From positions 1,396,838-1,449,001 of the forward strand of contig NW_008705563.1 in the NCBI RefSeq assembly GCF_000186865.1: DNA of 52,164 nt, given 5' to 3'. The notes beneath the pieces were generated by a model. It saw only the letters and a program-made list of their open reading frames with translations. It was not told where the DNA came from and searched no databases. The stretch comes from Aureococcus anophagefferens (lineage: Eukaryota > Sar > Pelagophyceae > Pelagomonadales > Pelagomonadaceae). Shown here in pieces: positions 18,555 to 28,900 of this stretch (its first letter is position 1; each line of letters starts with the position of its first letter). A program made the translations under genes and the position numbers.

Positions 18555-20420
18555 ATGAGCACGCCTGAAGGCCGATGTTCGCTGCTCCAAAGCCGCTGTC
18601 TGCTGCTCCTCGGCCTCGCGCACGCGCACCGCCGAGCCACAACCATCCCCTCGTGTGATGGCGACTTTGGCAGCTCGGCGACGGCGCTGCCCATCCCGTC
18701 GGCGGACATCTCCTGGTCCATGAAGCACTACCTCGACTGCACGAACAGAGCTGTGTGGATGACGGGCACGAGCCCGAGCGCGGGCTTCGAGTACTACGTC
18801 GGCGTGGGCATCCCGCCGACGGAGCGCCACGCGTCGCTGCGCGCGGACGCGGTCGTCATCGGCGCGAGCCTGCCAACGCTCACGGCCGCGGAGCTCGCGG
18901 CCATCCCGGACGCCGTCAAGGCCGACGAGGCCTTCGTGCCCAACGGCTACCTACACCTGAGCCCCGCGGACCAGTCGTCGTGCGCGCACCTCGACGACGT
19001 CATGCGCGACGCGTCGACGGTGCGCGACGGCCGCTGCGACTTCTACGAGCCCTACGGCGACACGCACAGCTGGCGCGTGCTCGACGCGGACAAGAACGCG
19101 CTGCCCGTGTCGGGCGAGACGTTCTACACCGTCGTCTGGTTCCAGGAGCACACGTCGGGCAAGATCGGCATCGCGATGGGCAACTGGGTCGAGAACTTCT
19201 GGATGCCGTTCGACCTGGCGGAGCCGGACTGTTCGCGGGACCTCGACGACTTCTCGGAGAAACTGGGCGGCGACTACGCGGCGGCGCTGCCCGTCGCGAC
19301 GTGCGACGGCACCGACATCGCGGTCGTCGGCGAGGCTTCGGAGAGTTGCGAGCTCGGCGCGACGTGCGACGACTGCGCGGCCTACGAGATGATGATGGGC
19401 TGCGGCGGCGCGGAGTGCCCCGCGGCCGCCGAGCTCTGGGATGGCATCAACGTGGGCATGCACGAGGCCATGGCGCTGGACTTTAGCGGCGACCCGTCGC
19501 TGGACTTCGTGCGCGGCATGATCCCGCACCACGAGGGCGCGGTCGCCATGTGCGACGCGCTGCTCAAGAATCTCACGTGCGCGACGAACGACGACGACCT
19601 CGACGGGCTCGTCATGTTCTGCAACGAGGTCCACTACTCGCAGGACATGGAGATCGCGGGCATGCGGCGCTGGCTCGACGCGCGCGGGGACGACGAGGCC
19701 GCGTCGTGCGACGGCGATCCCGCCGCGACGTCCGACGGCTGCGGCGCCATCGCCGCGAACGCGTCCGCCGCGTCCGTCGAGGCGAACCGCGAGATGCACG
19801 CGGGCATGGCCGTCGACGTCGGCTGCGACCACGCCGTCGACTTCTCCCGCATGATGATCCCGCACCACTCGGGCGCGGTCCGCATGTGCGAGATCCTCCT
19901 CGAGCACGAGCCGGACGTCGACGATTATTTGGAAAATCTCTGTGCCAACATCTCGCGCACGCAGCGGGCGGAGGTCGCCTGGCTCTACTACTGGCTCGAG
20001 GGCCGGGGCCTCGATATCGCGGCGCCCTGCGAGGCCTGCGACGACGACCCGGGGCAGCCGGAGCGGCCTTGCGAGGACATGCTGTCCTCGTCGCTGCTCT
20101 GCAGCGTGCGGAGGGATGCGGTGAGTTGCGACTGCGCCGCGCTCACGTCGCAGCGCGCCTGCGACGACGTCCTCGAGGAGACGCAGACGCTCGTGAGCGC
20201 CGAGTGCGAGCGCAGCTGCGGGCTCTGCCCGGACGAGCACGCGCCCCTCTTCTTCGACGCCTGTCCAAACGGGGCCGACGACGACGGCGGCCACCACCAC
20301 CACCACCACCACGCCGACGACGACGACGTCGTCGCGGACGTCGCGGACGTCAGCGGAGCGGCCGCGGCGTCGCTCGCGCGCGGCGCCGCGCTCGCCGCGC
20401 TCCTCTTAATTGCGAGATGA
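18555..20420 (+). CDS. secreted, probably GPI-anchored protein with two DUF305 domains and a His7 tract
   Basis: 621 aa. N-terminal signal peptide (LLQSRCLLLLGLAHAH). Residues 40-250 form an unassigned domain with conserved-looking Cys and Trp. Two DUF305 domains follow: DFVRGMIPHHEGAVAMC (about 317) and DFSRMMIPHHSGAVRMCE (about 429), each with the IPHHxGAV metal-ligand motif and, in the first, HYSQDMEIAGMRRWL. DUF305 proteins are four-helix bundles; one cyanobacterial member binds copper. A Cys-rich segment (CDCAALTSQRACDDV) is then followed by seven His in a row next to an Asp run, and a hydrophobic C-terminus (AAAASLARGAALAALLLIAR) that looks like a GPI-attachment signal. Together they suggest a cell-surface metal-binding role (inference). 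Confidence 0.85.
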   Translation: MSTPEGRCSLLQSRCLLLLGLAHAHRRATTIPSCDGDFGSSATALPIPSADISWSMKHYLDCTNRAVWMTGTSPSAGFEYYVGVGIPPTERHASLRADAVVIGASLPTLTAAELAAIPDAVKADEAFVPNGYLHLSPADQSSCAHLDDVMRDASTVRDGRCDFYEPYGDTHSWRVLDADKNALPVSGETFYTVVWFQEHTSGKIGIAMGNWVENFWMPFDLAEPDCSRDLDDFSEKLGGDYAAALPVATCDGTDIAVVGEASESCELGATCDDCAAYEMMMGCGGAECPAAAELWDGINVGMHEAMALDFSGDPSLDFVRGMIPHHEGAVAMCDALLKNLTCATNDDDLDGLVMFCNEVHYSQDMEIAGMRRWLDARGDDEAASCDGDPAATSDGCGAIAANASAASVEANREMHAGMAVDVGCDHAVDFSRMMIPHHSGAVRMCEILLEHEPDVDDYLENLCANISRTQRAEVAWLYYWLEGRGLDIAAPCEACDDDPGQPERPCEDMLSSSLLCSVRRDAVSCDCAALTSQRACDDVLEETQTLVSAECERSCGLCPDEHAPLFFDACPNGADDDGGHHHHHHHADDDDVVADVADVSGAAAASLARGAALAALLLIAR

Positions 20421-20424
20421 TGCA

Positions 20425-21483
20425 TTATCGCCCCACGACCCGCGCCCCCTTCTCCAGCTCCGCCAGCGCCACGCGCGTCGCGCGGGACTCCGTGTTGCGG
20501 TTCGTGCCCCAGGTCACGAGCGCGCGCTCGCCGTCGACGACGAGCCCGACGGGGAACTGGATCATATCCTCGACGCCGGGCTTCGTCGCGACGTCGTAGT
20601 CCAGGACTGTCTCGCCGCCGGCGGCGACGGCGAAGCGGAACTCGCGCGTCGCGGCGGCGAAGCCGAAGGGCGGCTCCGCCGCGAACCAGTAAGCGAAGAG
20701 CGTGTACCAGCGCCGGTGGCGCTGGACGTGGCCGACGCCGAGGTAGTGGGAGCCGTTGAGCCGCGCGGGCGGCGCGCCGCCCGAGAGCTTGGCGCGCCGC
20801 GCGTCGCCGGCGCCGAGCACGGCTTCGCGGAGCGCCGCGCCCGCGCCCGCGACCGCCGCGACGGGCTCGAGTCGCGCCGCGTCGACGCGAAGGCGGTGCA
20901 CCGCGCTCGCGCCGTTCGCGTCGTCGAGCCACTGCCAGACGTAGACGTCGGCGCCCCGCCGGAAGGGCGACCAGTTCTTCTCCACGGCGCCGAGGCGGCC
21001 GGCGGCTTCGCGCGCGAACGAGAGCTCCAGAGGCTCCGAGAGGCGGAACCCCCGCACATCGAGCGCGCGGCGGAACATGCGCCGGCTCCCGCGCGCAAAG
21101 TCGGCGTAGAGCGCGAGGACATGGGTCGCGTTGAGGGCGAGCAGCCGCGCGTCCTCGGGGCCGTTGACGCGAAAGTTCCGCGCGTCGCGGCAGGTCCGGG
21201 CCGCGTCGCCCGGACCGAAGCGCGCGACGTCGCGGGAGGCCCAGGTCGTCGTGCTCACGAGGGCGAGGGTGATGCCGAGCTCCTTCAGGCAGGTCGCGTG
21301 CCGCGGCGGGAACTGCTCGTTGCGCGCGGCGACGCCGTCGTAGGCGACATTGTTTAGGGTGAATGGTGCGGCGAGGCCCGTGACGGCGGCGTTGAATTGG
21401 CCCGGCAGGAACGTCGTGACGATGGCGCTGTTGGTCGCTGTGAGGAGCAATGTTGTAATGACGCAGCGGTGGCGCATCATCAT
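20425..21483 (-). CDS. secreted protein of probable beta-propeller/glycosidase-like fold
   Basis: 352 aa from the MMM cluster at 21483, giving a signal peptide (RHRCVITTLLLTATNSA). An upstream in-frame ATG at 21699 would bury this signal behind 72 low-complexity residues. Segments NGSHYLGVGHVQRHRRWYTLFAYWF and IQFPVGLVVDGERALVTWGT resemble the five-bladed propellers of GH130-like and related glycan-acting proteins, whose last blade has a (I/F)P.GL....L..(Y/W)G pattern. No catalytic residues can be named. Its stop lies 4 bp from the convergent DUF305 gene stop. Confidence 0.65.
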   Translation of the reverse strand: MMMRHRCVITTLLLTATNSAIVTTFLPGQFNAAVTGLAAPFTLNNVAYDGVAARNEQFPPRHATCLKELGITLALVSTTTWASRDVARFGPGDAARTCRDARNFRVNGPEDARLLALNATHVLALYADFARGSRRMFRRALDVRGFRLSEPLELSFAREAAGRLGAVEKNWSPFRRGADVYVWQWLDDANGASAVHRLRVDAARLEPVAAVAGAGAALREAVLGAGDARRAKLSGGAPPARLNGSHYLGVGHVQRHRRWYTLFAYWFAAEPPFGFAAATREFRFAVAAGGETVLDYDVATKPGVEDMIQFPVGLVVDGERALVTWGTNRNTESRATRVALAELEKGARVVGR

Positions 21484-21710
21484 GCCGCCAAAAAAGGGGG
21501 CTGCCGCGGGCCTACATTCGACTCTGCCTCGCGTCAATAAACCGACGCTGAGCTCATTGACCCAGGATGAATTTGCGTGAGAGGCTGTGGCTCGTCGTCG
21601 AAGACGACTTCGTCCGCGGCACACACCGCCGCCGCCCATAGACCACTTGCTCGAGAGGCTGTGGTAGACGCTTTCGTCCGCGCGCCGCCCACCGCGCACC
21701 CCAAAACCCG

Positions 21711-23738
21711 ATGGCCTCCTTCGCCGGCCCGTCGGCGACGACCTTGATGAAGGTGCGGTCGAGCCGGGGCGCCGTCATCCGGTCGGACAGCGCCCTGGAC
21801 TCGGCCGTCGTCGCGTCCCTCAAGAAGGGCGACCGCGTCGAGGTCGACGCGTCGGTCGCCCCCGTGGAGGTCGAGGGCCTCGCGCGCGTGCGCGTGTGCT
21901 CGCCGGCGGCCGGCTGGACGAGCGCGAACCTGCTCAAGGCCTGCAAGGACGAGGGCCGCCGCGGGCGCGACGCCGCGCCGAAGGACGGCGCCGCGGCGCC
22001 GCGCGGCGCGTCGCCGCCGCCCGGCGAGCGCGGCGGGTCGCCGCCGCCGCCCGAGCGGCCCGACGACCCCGAGCAGGAGCCCGGCCTCGAGGCCGAGGAG
22101 GAGGGCGTCGACGAGGGCGACGACCGCGACGCGCCCGAGGAGGGCGACGGCGACGCCACCAAGGCCGCGGCCGAGAAGGACAAGCGGCGCAAGGCGCGGC
22201 GCGCGCGCCACGAGCGCGAGAAGATCCAGGCGCGGCTCAAGGCGGCGACGGTGCCCGAGGACGGCGACGGCGACGACGTCGCCGAGTGGGAGCCGCCGGA
22301 GCACCTCGGCGAACTGAGCGCCTGGTGCGAGGGCGCCGAGTTCGTGAGCCCGCTGTCCGCGCGGCCCTACAAGCCGCCGGACTGGGTGCCGCCGCCCAAA
22401 AAACGGGACACGCGCGACTACGACCTGTCGAAGCCCGGCGCGTCCATGCCCGTCGACGTCTACGAGGAGCGCATGTTCGAGGCCAGCGGCGGCCTCGAGG
22501 GCTACGCGCTGCGGGCGATGAACGAGATGGACCACTACGACGAGCTCGAGCGGCGGACGCACGCCGAGGCCATGCGCGACGTCGAGCGGGGGAGCCTGGC
22601 CGAGGGCATGCGCGAGCTGAAGCTCCGCCTCGACCACGACGAGGACGAGTGGTCCAAGCTCCTGGAGCTGAACATGCCGCCGAAGCCCGAGCCGGAGGTC
22701 GCGCCGACGATCGCGCCCATGTTCGACGACTCCGGCAGCGGCGACTTCGCCGGGGGCGACGCCAAGACCCGGGCGACGAAGCGGTCGCCGCGGCTGCCGT
22801 CCGCGGCGCAGGCGGGCGAACGCGTCGTGGGCAATTTTACGCTGAGCAACGGCGCGTCCGGCCGCGGCGCGCCGCTCGTGTCCTGCGTCTGCCCGACGAC
22901 GGCGAGCCGCCACCACCTCCACGGCGCGCTCTACAAGTGCTTCAAGTGGCAGACCTACCCGAACCTGGAGCTGGTCATCTACGACACGTCGCCCGTGCCG
23001 TCGCCCGTGTTTACGTCCAAAAAGGTTGCGCGGGATTCCCGCGTGCGCTACGTCCACAAGTACGAGAAGCCGCCGCTCAAGTGGGACGGCCTGGGCAAGC
23101 CGCCGAAGGAAGCGTCGGAGAACCGCGACCCCATGCGCGTGGGCGTCAAGCGGAACTGGCTCGCGAACGCGGCCATGGGGCAAATCGTCGCGCACTTCGA
23201 CGACGACGACCTGTACGCGCCGACCTACGTCGAGCGCATGGTCAAGGCGTTGGATTCGAAGAAGGCGGACCTCGTCAAGCTCTCCGCGTTCTACTACTAC
23301 GACGTCCTCGACGACCCGGACTGGCTCTACCGCTACGACGCCGACGACGACATGGAGGCGGGCCGCCACCTCCGGCGCTGGTCCTACGGCTTCTCCTTTG
23401 TGTACCGCAGCGAGCTCGCGGACAGCGTCGGCTTCCACGACGACGGCTGGTGCGGCGAGGACTACGACCTGGCCACGCGCGCCGCGCGGCTCGGCTACCG
23501 GTGCGCGTGCGTCCGCGACGACGCGGACCACGCGTGCGCGCTCCACATGCGCCACCGCTCCAACGCCATCGCCACGCCCATCTTCCGGAGCGACGGCGAG
23601 TACGGCGTCCGCATGCGCGGGCGCGTCGTCCAGGCGCTCCAGCTCCGCTGCACGGAGGACCGCGTGCCCTCGAAGCTCATCTCGCGCGTCTTCAAGTGCA
23701 CCGTGCTCGACGCCATGCTCGACGACGACGAGGAGTGA
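21711..23738 (+). CDS. GT2-family glycosyltransferase with N-terminal SH3-like domain
   Basis: 675 aa. Residues about 12-78 (RGAVIRSDSALDSAVVASL ... RVRVCSPAAGWTSANLL) form a small SH3b-like beta domain. A long charged linker (about 80-380) contains a basic/coiled stretch (KDKRRKARRARHEREK) and acidic patches. The C-terminal domain is a GT-A glycosyltransferase: PLVSCVCPTTASR, YPNLELVIYDTS, the metal-binding AHFDDDDLYAP (about 496-506) and GWCGEDYDLATRAARLG with the catalytic-base E-D. There is no signal peptide, so it may act on the cytosolic face or in the nucleus/cytoplasm. The donor sugar is unknown. An SH3-like domain of the same kind occurs in the convergent neighbour. Confidence 0.85.
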   Translation: MASFAGPSATTLMKVRSSRGAVIRSDSALDSAVVASLKKGDRVEVDASVAPVEVEGLARVRVCSPAAGWTSANLLKACKDEGRRGRDAAPKDGAAAPRGASPPPGERGGSPPPPERPDDPEQEPGLEAEEEGVDEGDDRDAPEEGDGDATKAAAEKDKRRKARRARHEREKIQARLKAATVPEDGDGDDVAEWEPPEHLGELSAWCEGAEFVSPLSARPYKPPDWVPPPKKRDTRDYDLSKPGASMPVDVYEERMFEASGGLEGYALRAMNEMDHYDELERRTHAEAMRDVERGSLAEGMRELKLRLDHDEDEWSKLLELNMPPKPEPEVAPTIAPMFDDSGSGDFAGGDAKTRATKRSPRLPSAAQAGERVVGNFTLSNGASGRGAPLVSCVCPTTASRHHLHGALYKCFKWQTYPNLELVIYDTSPVPSPVFTSKKVARDSRVRYVHKYEKPPLKWDGLGKPPKEASENRDPMRVGVKRNWLANAAMGQIVAHFDDDDLYAPTYVERMVKALDSKKADLVKLSAFYYYDVLDDPDWLYRYDADDDMEAGRHLRRWSYGFSFVYRSELADSVGFHDDGWCGEDYDLATRAARLGYRCACVRDDADHACALHMRHRSNAIATPIFRSDGEYGVRMRGRVVQALQLRCTEDRVPSKLISRVFKCTVLDAMLDDDEE

Positions 23739-23785
23739 GGCGCGCGCTTTTTTAGGAAGGGCCGGCGAGTGAGTCCCTTTTTTTT
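23739..23785. repeat. short duplicated T-run/GGCCGGCGAG block between convergent stops
   Basis: The 47-bp gap between convergent stops contains CTTTTTTAGGAAGGGCCGGC and, about 30 bp on, a run of ten T followed by AGTAAGGCCGGCG. It looks like an imperfect local duplication and may supply 3'-end signals. Confidence 0.5.
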
Positions 23786-25750
23786 TTAGTAAGGCCGGCG
23801 GCCGGCGAGGGGGTTCGCCGCGTGGTCGTCCTCGTCGCGGACGGATAGGACCTGGACGTCGACGTCGTCGAGGCGGCGGCCGCGCTGCTGCGCGATGAGC
23901 TGACGGACGTTGTGGAGCCAGGCGTCCCGCAGCGGGCCGTCGCCGTCGCCGGGGAGCGAGTCCGTGAGCACGTCCATGTCGCCGGCCTCGCCGCCGGCGG
24001 TCCAGCGGACGCGGACCGCGAGGCGCCGCGTGAGGGCGAGGTCGACGCCCTCGAGCTGCTCGCCCGTGAGCTTTTCGATCGCCGCGTGGGCCTCGACGAC
24101 GCGCTCGAACTCGTCGTAGGCGATGCCCGGCCGCGTCGGGTGCTCCCACTCGGCCCAGAGGAGCTCGGAAGCGCGCTGCGCGCGGTCGAAGGCCGCGAAG
24201 ATCCTGTCGCTGCGGCCGTCGGCGCCGGGCTTGAGGTACTGCGCGCGGGCCCAGCGCGCGACGAGGCTCGCCTTCGTCGCGACGACCTTGCGCTGCGCGC
24301 GGACGACGTGGTGCAGGTCCGCGGCCGCGCTCGCCTGCCGCCGCTTCAGCGCCGCGGCCTCGCGCTCCGCGGCCGCGCGCTCCGCCCTCAGGTCGCCGAG
24401 CGCGTCGAGGCCGCTGTCCGGGTCCGGGCCGTCGGCCGCGCAGTCGTGGTTCGACCGGTGCCGCTCGCAGAGCGCCAACCCGCAGGCCTCGCACCAGACC
24501 ATGGACAGCATGTACTTGCACGCGAGCGCGGAGTACGCCTCGAGCCGCTCCGTGGCCTTGCGGTCGCAGACGCCGCAGCGGAGCTTGAGGAACCGCGGGA
24601 AGGCCGCCGGCGTGAGCAGGCCCTCGAGCTCGCGCCGCGAGTGCCGCGCGCCCTTGCCGCTCTTGGGGGCCGACGGCGCCGGCGCCGCCCGGCGGAACGT
24701 CTGCGGCGCCGCGGGCCGCCACTTCGTCGGCGCGCGCCGCGGCGCCGCGGCGCCGCGCGCGGCCGGCGCGACGACCTTGCGCGAGAGCCAGCCGGCCTTG
24801 GGGCTCGTGATGCGCAGCCGCTCGCCGCCGCACATCTCCCAGCCCTGCTCCGCGACGACGACGCGCTCGCCGTAGGCGATCTCGCCCACGAGCGCCGAGC
24901 TCAGCTCCACGCCATCCCGCACGAGCGCGCCCCGCTTGCCGACGACCATGAACACCTCGCGCATCTCCCGCGTCGCCCGCGCGGGCGCGTCCGCCGCGGG
25001 CCTCGGCGCCGCGGGCCTCGCCGCGGGCGCGGGCGCCGCCGGGGCCGCGGGCGCCGCCGGGGGCGGGACCCAGTCCGCCCGCGCACCCCCGCGCGCGCGC
25101 CGCCGGCCCGTCCGCATGGCCTCGAGCTTCGCCGCCGTCGTCGCCGAGAGGCCAGCGAAAGCGGCCCGCGGCGGCGGCGCCGCCGGCGCCGGCGCCGGAG
25201 CAGGCGGCGCGGCCGCCGGCGCCGGAGCAGGCGCGGCCGCCGACGGTGCTAGAGCAGGCGTGGCCGCCGGCGGCGCCGGAGGAGGCGCGGCCGGCGGCGC
25301 CGGAGCAGGCGCGGCCGACGGCGCTTCCGCGGGAGGAGGCGCGGCCACCGTAGACGGCGCGGCCGACGGAGCCACTTCTTTGGGAGCCGGCGCGACCGGT
25401 GCCGGCGCCGCGGCGGGCGGCGCCTCCACGACCGGCGGTCGCCGTCGTCCCGTGCGCATCGCCTCGAGCCGCTCCGCCGTCGTCATCGCGGCCGGCGCCT
25501 CTGCTCGCGCGGCCGCCGGCGCGGCGGGCGGCGCCTCCGTGGGAGTTGGCACCGGAGGCGCCTCCACCGGAGCTGGCGCGATCGCCGGCGGCGCTTCGAG
25601 CGGAGGCCGCGCGGTCGGAGCCGGCGCGATCGGCGCCTCGAGCGCAGCTGGGACCGAGGTGGCCGCGTCGGGCATCACAGGCGCCTCCGCCGCCTCCGCA
25701 TCGCGCCGCTTCCGCGCTTTCACGAAGTCCTTGAAGGAGCCTGCGGGCAT
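23786..25750 (-). CDS. unknown protein: Pro/Ala-rich, SH3-like domain, Cys/His zinc cluster
   Basis: 654 aa. Residues 1-260 are Ala/Pro-rich with two copies of a T(T)A(E/A)(R/K)LEAMRTGRRR motif (about 90 and 210), perhaps a short binding motif. About 262-326 is an SH3-like domain (RGALVRDGVELSSALVGEI, then LRITSPKAGWLSRKVV) like the one in the neighbouring glycosyltransferase. About 388-432 is a Cys/His cluster (CGVCDRK ... WCEACGLALCERHRSNHDC) with zinc-finger spacing. A helical segment and an ordered C-terminal region (RIFAAFDRAQRASELLWAEW) follow. No enzymatic motif is seen. The composition of the first third is typical of disordered regions. Confidence 0.72.
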   Translation of the reverse strand: MPAGSFKDFVKARKRRDAEAAEAPVMPDAATSVPAALEAPIAPAPTARPPLEAPPAIAPAPVEAPPVPTPTEAPPAAPAAARAEAPAAMTTAERLEAMRTGRRRPPVVEAPPAAAPAPVAPAPKEVAPSAAPSTVAAPPPAEAPSAAPAPAPPAAPPPAPPAATPALAPSAAAPAPAPAAAPPAPAPAPAAPPPRAAFAGLSATTAAKLEAMRTGRRRARGGARADWVPPPAAPAAPAAPAPAARPAAPRPAADAPARATREMREVFMVVGKRGALVRDGVELSSALVGEIAYGERVVVAEQGWEMCGGERLRITSPKAGWLSRKVVAPAARGAAAPRRAPTKWRPAAPQTFRRAAPAPSAPKSGKGARHSRRELEGLLTPAAFPRFLKLRCGVCDRKATERLEAYSALACKYMLSMVWCEACGLALCERHRSNHDCAADGPDPDSGLDALGDLRAERAAAEREAAALKRRQASAAADLHHVVRAQRKVVATKASLVARWARAQYLKPGADGRSDRIFAAFDRAQRASELLWAEWEHPTRPGIAYDEFERVVEAHAAIEKLTGEQLEGVDLALTRRLAVRVRWTAGGEAGDMDVLTDSLPGDGDGPLRDAWLHNVRQLIAQQRGRRLDDVDVQVLSVRDEDDHAANPLAGRRPY

Positions 25751-25909
25751 GATCTCCCACGGGGCTCGTTCCCACTTCAGACCACTTCCGGCGCTTCCAT
25801 ATGCTCTCCTACGTCAACAAACTCCAGATTGCCGTTCAAGTACGGGCTGCCTCGCCCGATCTCATTCGGGTGGCGGGGCGGCGTCACACATCGTCCCGCG
25901 CGCGCCGCC

Positions 25910-28900
25910 ATGGCGTCCTGCCCGAAGATGCAGACGCTCATGGCGCTGGCCGTGGAGCTGAGCCACAAGCTCGAGCGGAGGCCCAAGGAGATCTACGCCC
26001 GCGGCGTGCCCGGCGTGCACGTCGACGTCTTCTCCAGCGGCGCCGCCGTCGAGGCCTTGCAGACCTGCGCGGGCCTCGCCAAGGAGACGCGCGAGGAGGC
26101 GCGGCGCGTCTGGGAGCAGCTCGTCGCCGCGTCCTTCGTCAAGCACGTGTCCAGCTCGCGGCGGAAGCGCAACTCGCTGGACCAGGGCATGGGCCGCGAG
26201 CGGAAGGACAAGGTCGGCGCGCACACGCTCTACCGCTTCGACGACCGCGCCTTCGCGCCCTACACGCTCCACGTCGCCGTGCTCGCCGTGCGGGGCCTGC
26301 CGCCGGGCCACACGGCGTCGTCCATGGTCGCCGTCGGGGGGCAGAACTCGGACTTCACCGCGCTCCACGACGACGCGCGCCGCGGGGCGGCACGAGAGAG
26401 CGACATGCCCAACTTCAAAGGCTCCGATCTCGGCCATGTTCCACTCGTTTCGGCTGATTTTTGGACGAGCGATCATCTCTCGGAACGGTCTCGACGCGTG
26501 GATGTATGTTTTGTAATGCGCGCGCGCGGAACACTCACGTTGAAGCGACGTTGCATCACTCTCGTGCCGCCCAGGCGCACCGCGGGTCCGCGGCGATCCA
26601 CGCGACGGACTGGTACCAGTCCGTGAACACGGAGTTCGAGGCCTACGGCTACGACCCGGAGTGGCCCGACGCGCCGACGGCGGCGCGCGTGGGCTTCGAG
26701 TGGTCCCTCGTGGGCGGCCGCCTGTGTGGAAATCAACGACTGGTTTGGGGGGTCCCCACCAAACTTCAGAACTCTCTATCTCAATCAAATCGAAGTCGAT
26801 TCGGCTGATTTTTGGACGGATCGATTGCTCTCGTCGAGTTCTCGAAGCGCGGCAGAAAGCTTCGCGTCGAAACATTCGAATACGCGCACATTGAAGTCGG
26901 GTTGAATATTTGATTTCCACGCAGGCGGCCGCGCGGGCGCGAACCGCGCGACGGCGGCCGTCGACCTCAGGCTGCCCTCGACGATGCACCTGCAGTCCAA
27001 GGCGGCGGCGGACCAGCCCACGAAGACGCCTCACGCCCACGACGCCGACGGCAACCTCATCTGCGACCTGCTCTCCGACAAGGCCGCGTACCGCTTCGAG
27101 CACGACTCGTACGAGCACTGCGTCGCCAAGCACGCGCGCTGGGCCAGGGCGACGGCCGACGACGACTCCGAGGAGGTGTTGACCGGCGCGCCCATCGAAG
27201 TGTTGGTGGCGGCCTACGTGACGCGGCGGCGCAACGACGGCTCGAAGGAGAACGCGCGCGATTCGGAGAAGCAGAACTCGGTGTGGAAATCGACCGCGGG
27301 TTTGGGACGTCCCGACCAAACTTTGAAATTATCGAGCTCGGTCAATTCGAAGTCGATTCGGCTGATTTTTGGACGAATCGATTGCTCTCGTCGAGTCCTC
27401 GAAGCACCGCTAAAGAGTCTGGTCCAGACCGTTCGATTACGCGCACATTGAAGTCGGGTTGAAGATTTGATGTCCACGCAGGCAGAACTGGCGCGTCTAC
27501 GCGCGCGTCCACAAGTGCGAGGGCTCGAAGAGCGGCGTGCCCATCCTCGTCAAGTCCCAGGTCGTGCTCGAGTTCGGCTCGAAGATCGCCGCGACGGAGC
27601 GGCTCACGGTCGCGCGCCAGAAGGACTTTTCCTCCGACGGCTGCGACTTCGGCGGCCAGCGGCTCCGGAACGTCGGCCTCGTCGCGCGGCGCAACGCGCA
27701 GGTCAAGTTCACGCTCTACGAGCGCCTCAAGACGGACCTGACGAAGACGCGGACCCTGGGCAACGTGTCCGTGCCGCTGAGCGACGTGCCCGTGCTCGAG
27801 CCCCACAAGGGCCGCGGCGTCCTGGCGAAGCACCGCGAGCCGAGCCCCCAGCGCTACGACCTCACGTACCGGCGCATCATCGACGGCTCCGAGATCAAGA
27901 ACGGCACGGTCTATCTGAGCGTCTGGATGTCGCCGCTCCTGTCCGTGTCGGACTTCGCGCGCTACTTCGCGAAGGCGCTCCGCTGGGGCTTCTGGGCCGC
28001 GTTCGTCGGACTCACGGCCGGCCTCGCCTACGCGTTCCGGGGCGGTCTGTTCGAGGCCTGCCTCTTCGTGTCGCCCCTGCCCATCCTGCTCCTGCTCATG
28101 GAGGCGCCCCAGTGGCTCGGCGCGTTCCTGACGGGGCAGGACAAGAGAGCGAAATTCCCAACTTCAAAGGCTCCGATCTCGGTCGTTTTCCACTCGTTTC
28201 GGCTGACTTTTGGACGAGCGATCATCTCTCGGACCGGTCTCGAAGCGTGGGTGCTGTTTTCGAAACGCGCGCGCGCGGAACACGCACGTTGAAGCGACGT
28301 TGAATCTCTCTTGTCCTGCCCAGGTTCCTGACGTGGGTGCTGGGTCTCGCGGTGCCGGGGCTCAACTTGGGCTTCGGCGCGCTCCGGTTGACGTGCTGGT
28401 TCTCGGACACGAAGCCGTCGGCGGCGTCGTCGCCCCAGGACGCCGCGGCGCTGGCCGCGGGCGCGAGCCGGCGCCTGTGTTTGCGGGTCGAGGTCGACGA
28501 CTTCTCCATCGGGAACCCCGGACGGCCGGGCACGCACGCGCACGAGCACTTCGTCTTCGCGGCCAAGGTCGTCCTCGCCATCTCGTTGGACGCGCGCCTC
28601 TTCCACGGCGCCGTCGACCTCGCGAAGAACGCGCTGCAGTCGGCCTGGGACTACAAGCGGGACCTCGCGGAGGCGAAGCGGAAGAAAACGGCGCCGCTCC
28701 CGAAGCCGCCGCGCGTCGTCATGTGGAGCCCCTTCCCCGCGGTCCACGCGGAGCAGCGCAACGACGAGGACTTCGAGCCGACGCGCATCGGGTCCCTGCG
28801 CTTCGACGAGATCCGCGTCGACGACGTCAACGTCGCGTTCAACCAGTCGACGGCGAACGAGTTCAACATCAACCACTTCGTGCGCGGCCTCGCGGCGGGC

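Noticed and set aside
21534..25775. 1413-codon open frame on the minus strand
   Set aside because: It runs antisense to the glycosyltransferase and out of frame with the zinc-cluster protein; the translation is Arg/Gly/Ala low complexity, a by-product of GC-rich codons.
26383..26510. Introner-encoded peptide ESDIPNFKGS... as protein sequence
   Set aside because: The same peptide appears in unrelated genes only where the element lies, and its removal restores domain continuity; it is intron.
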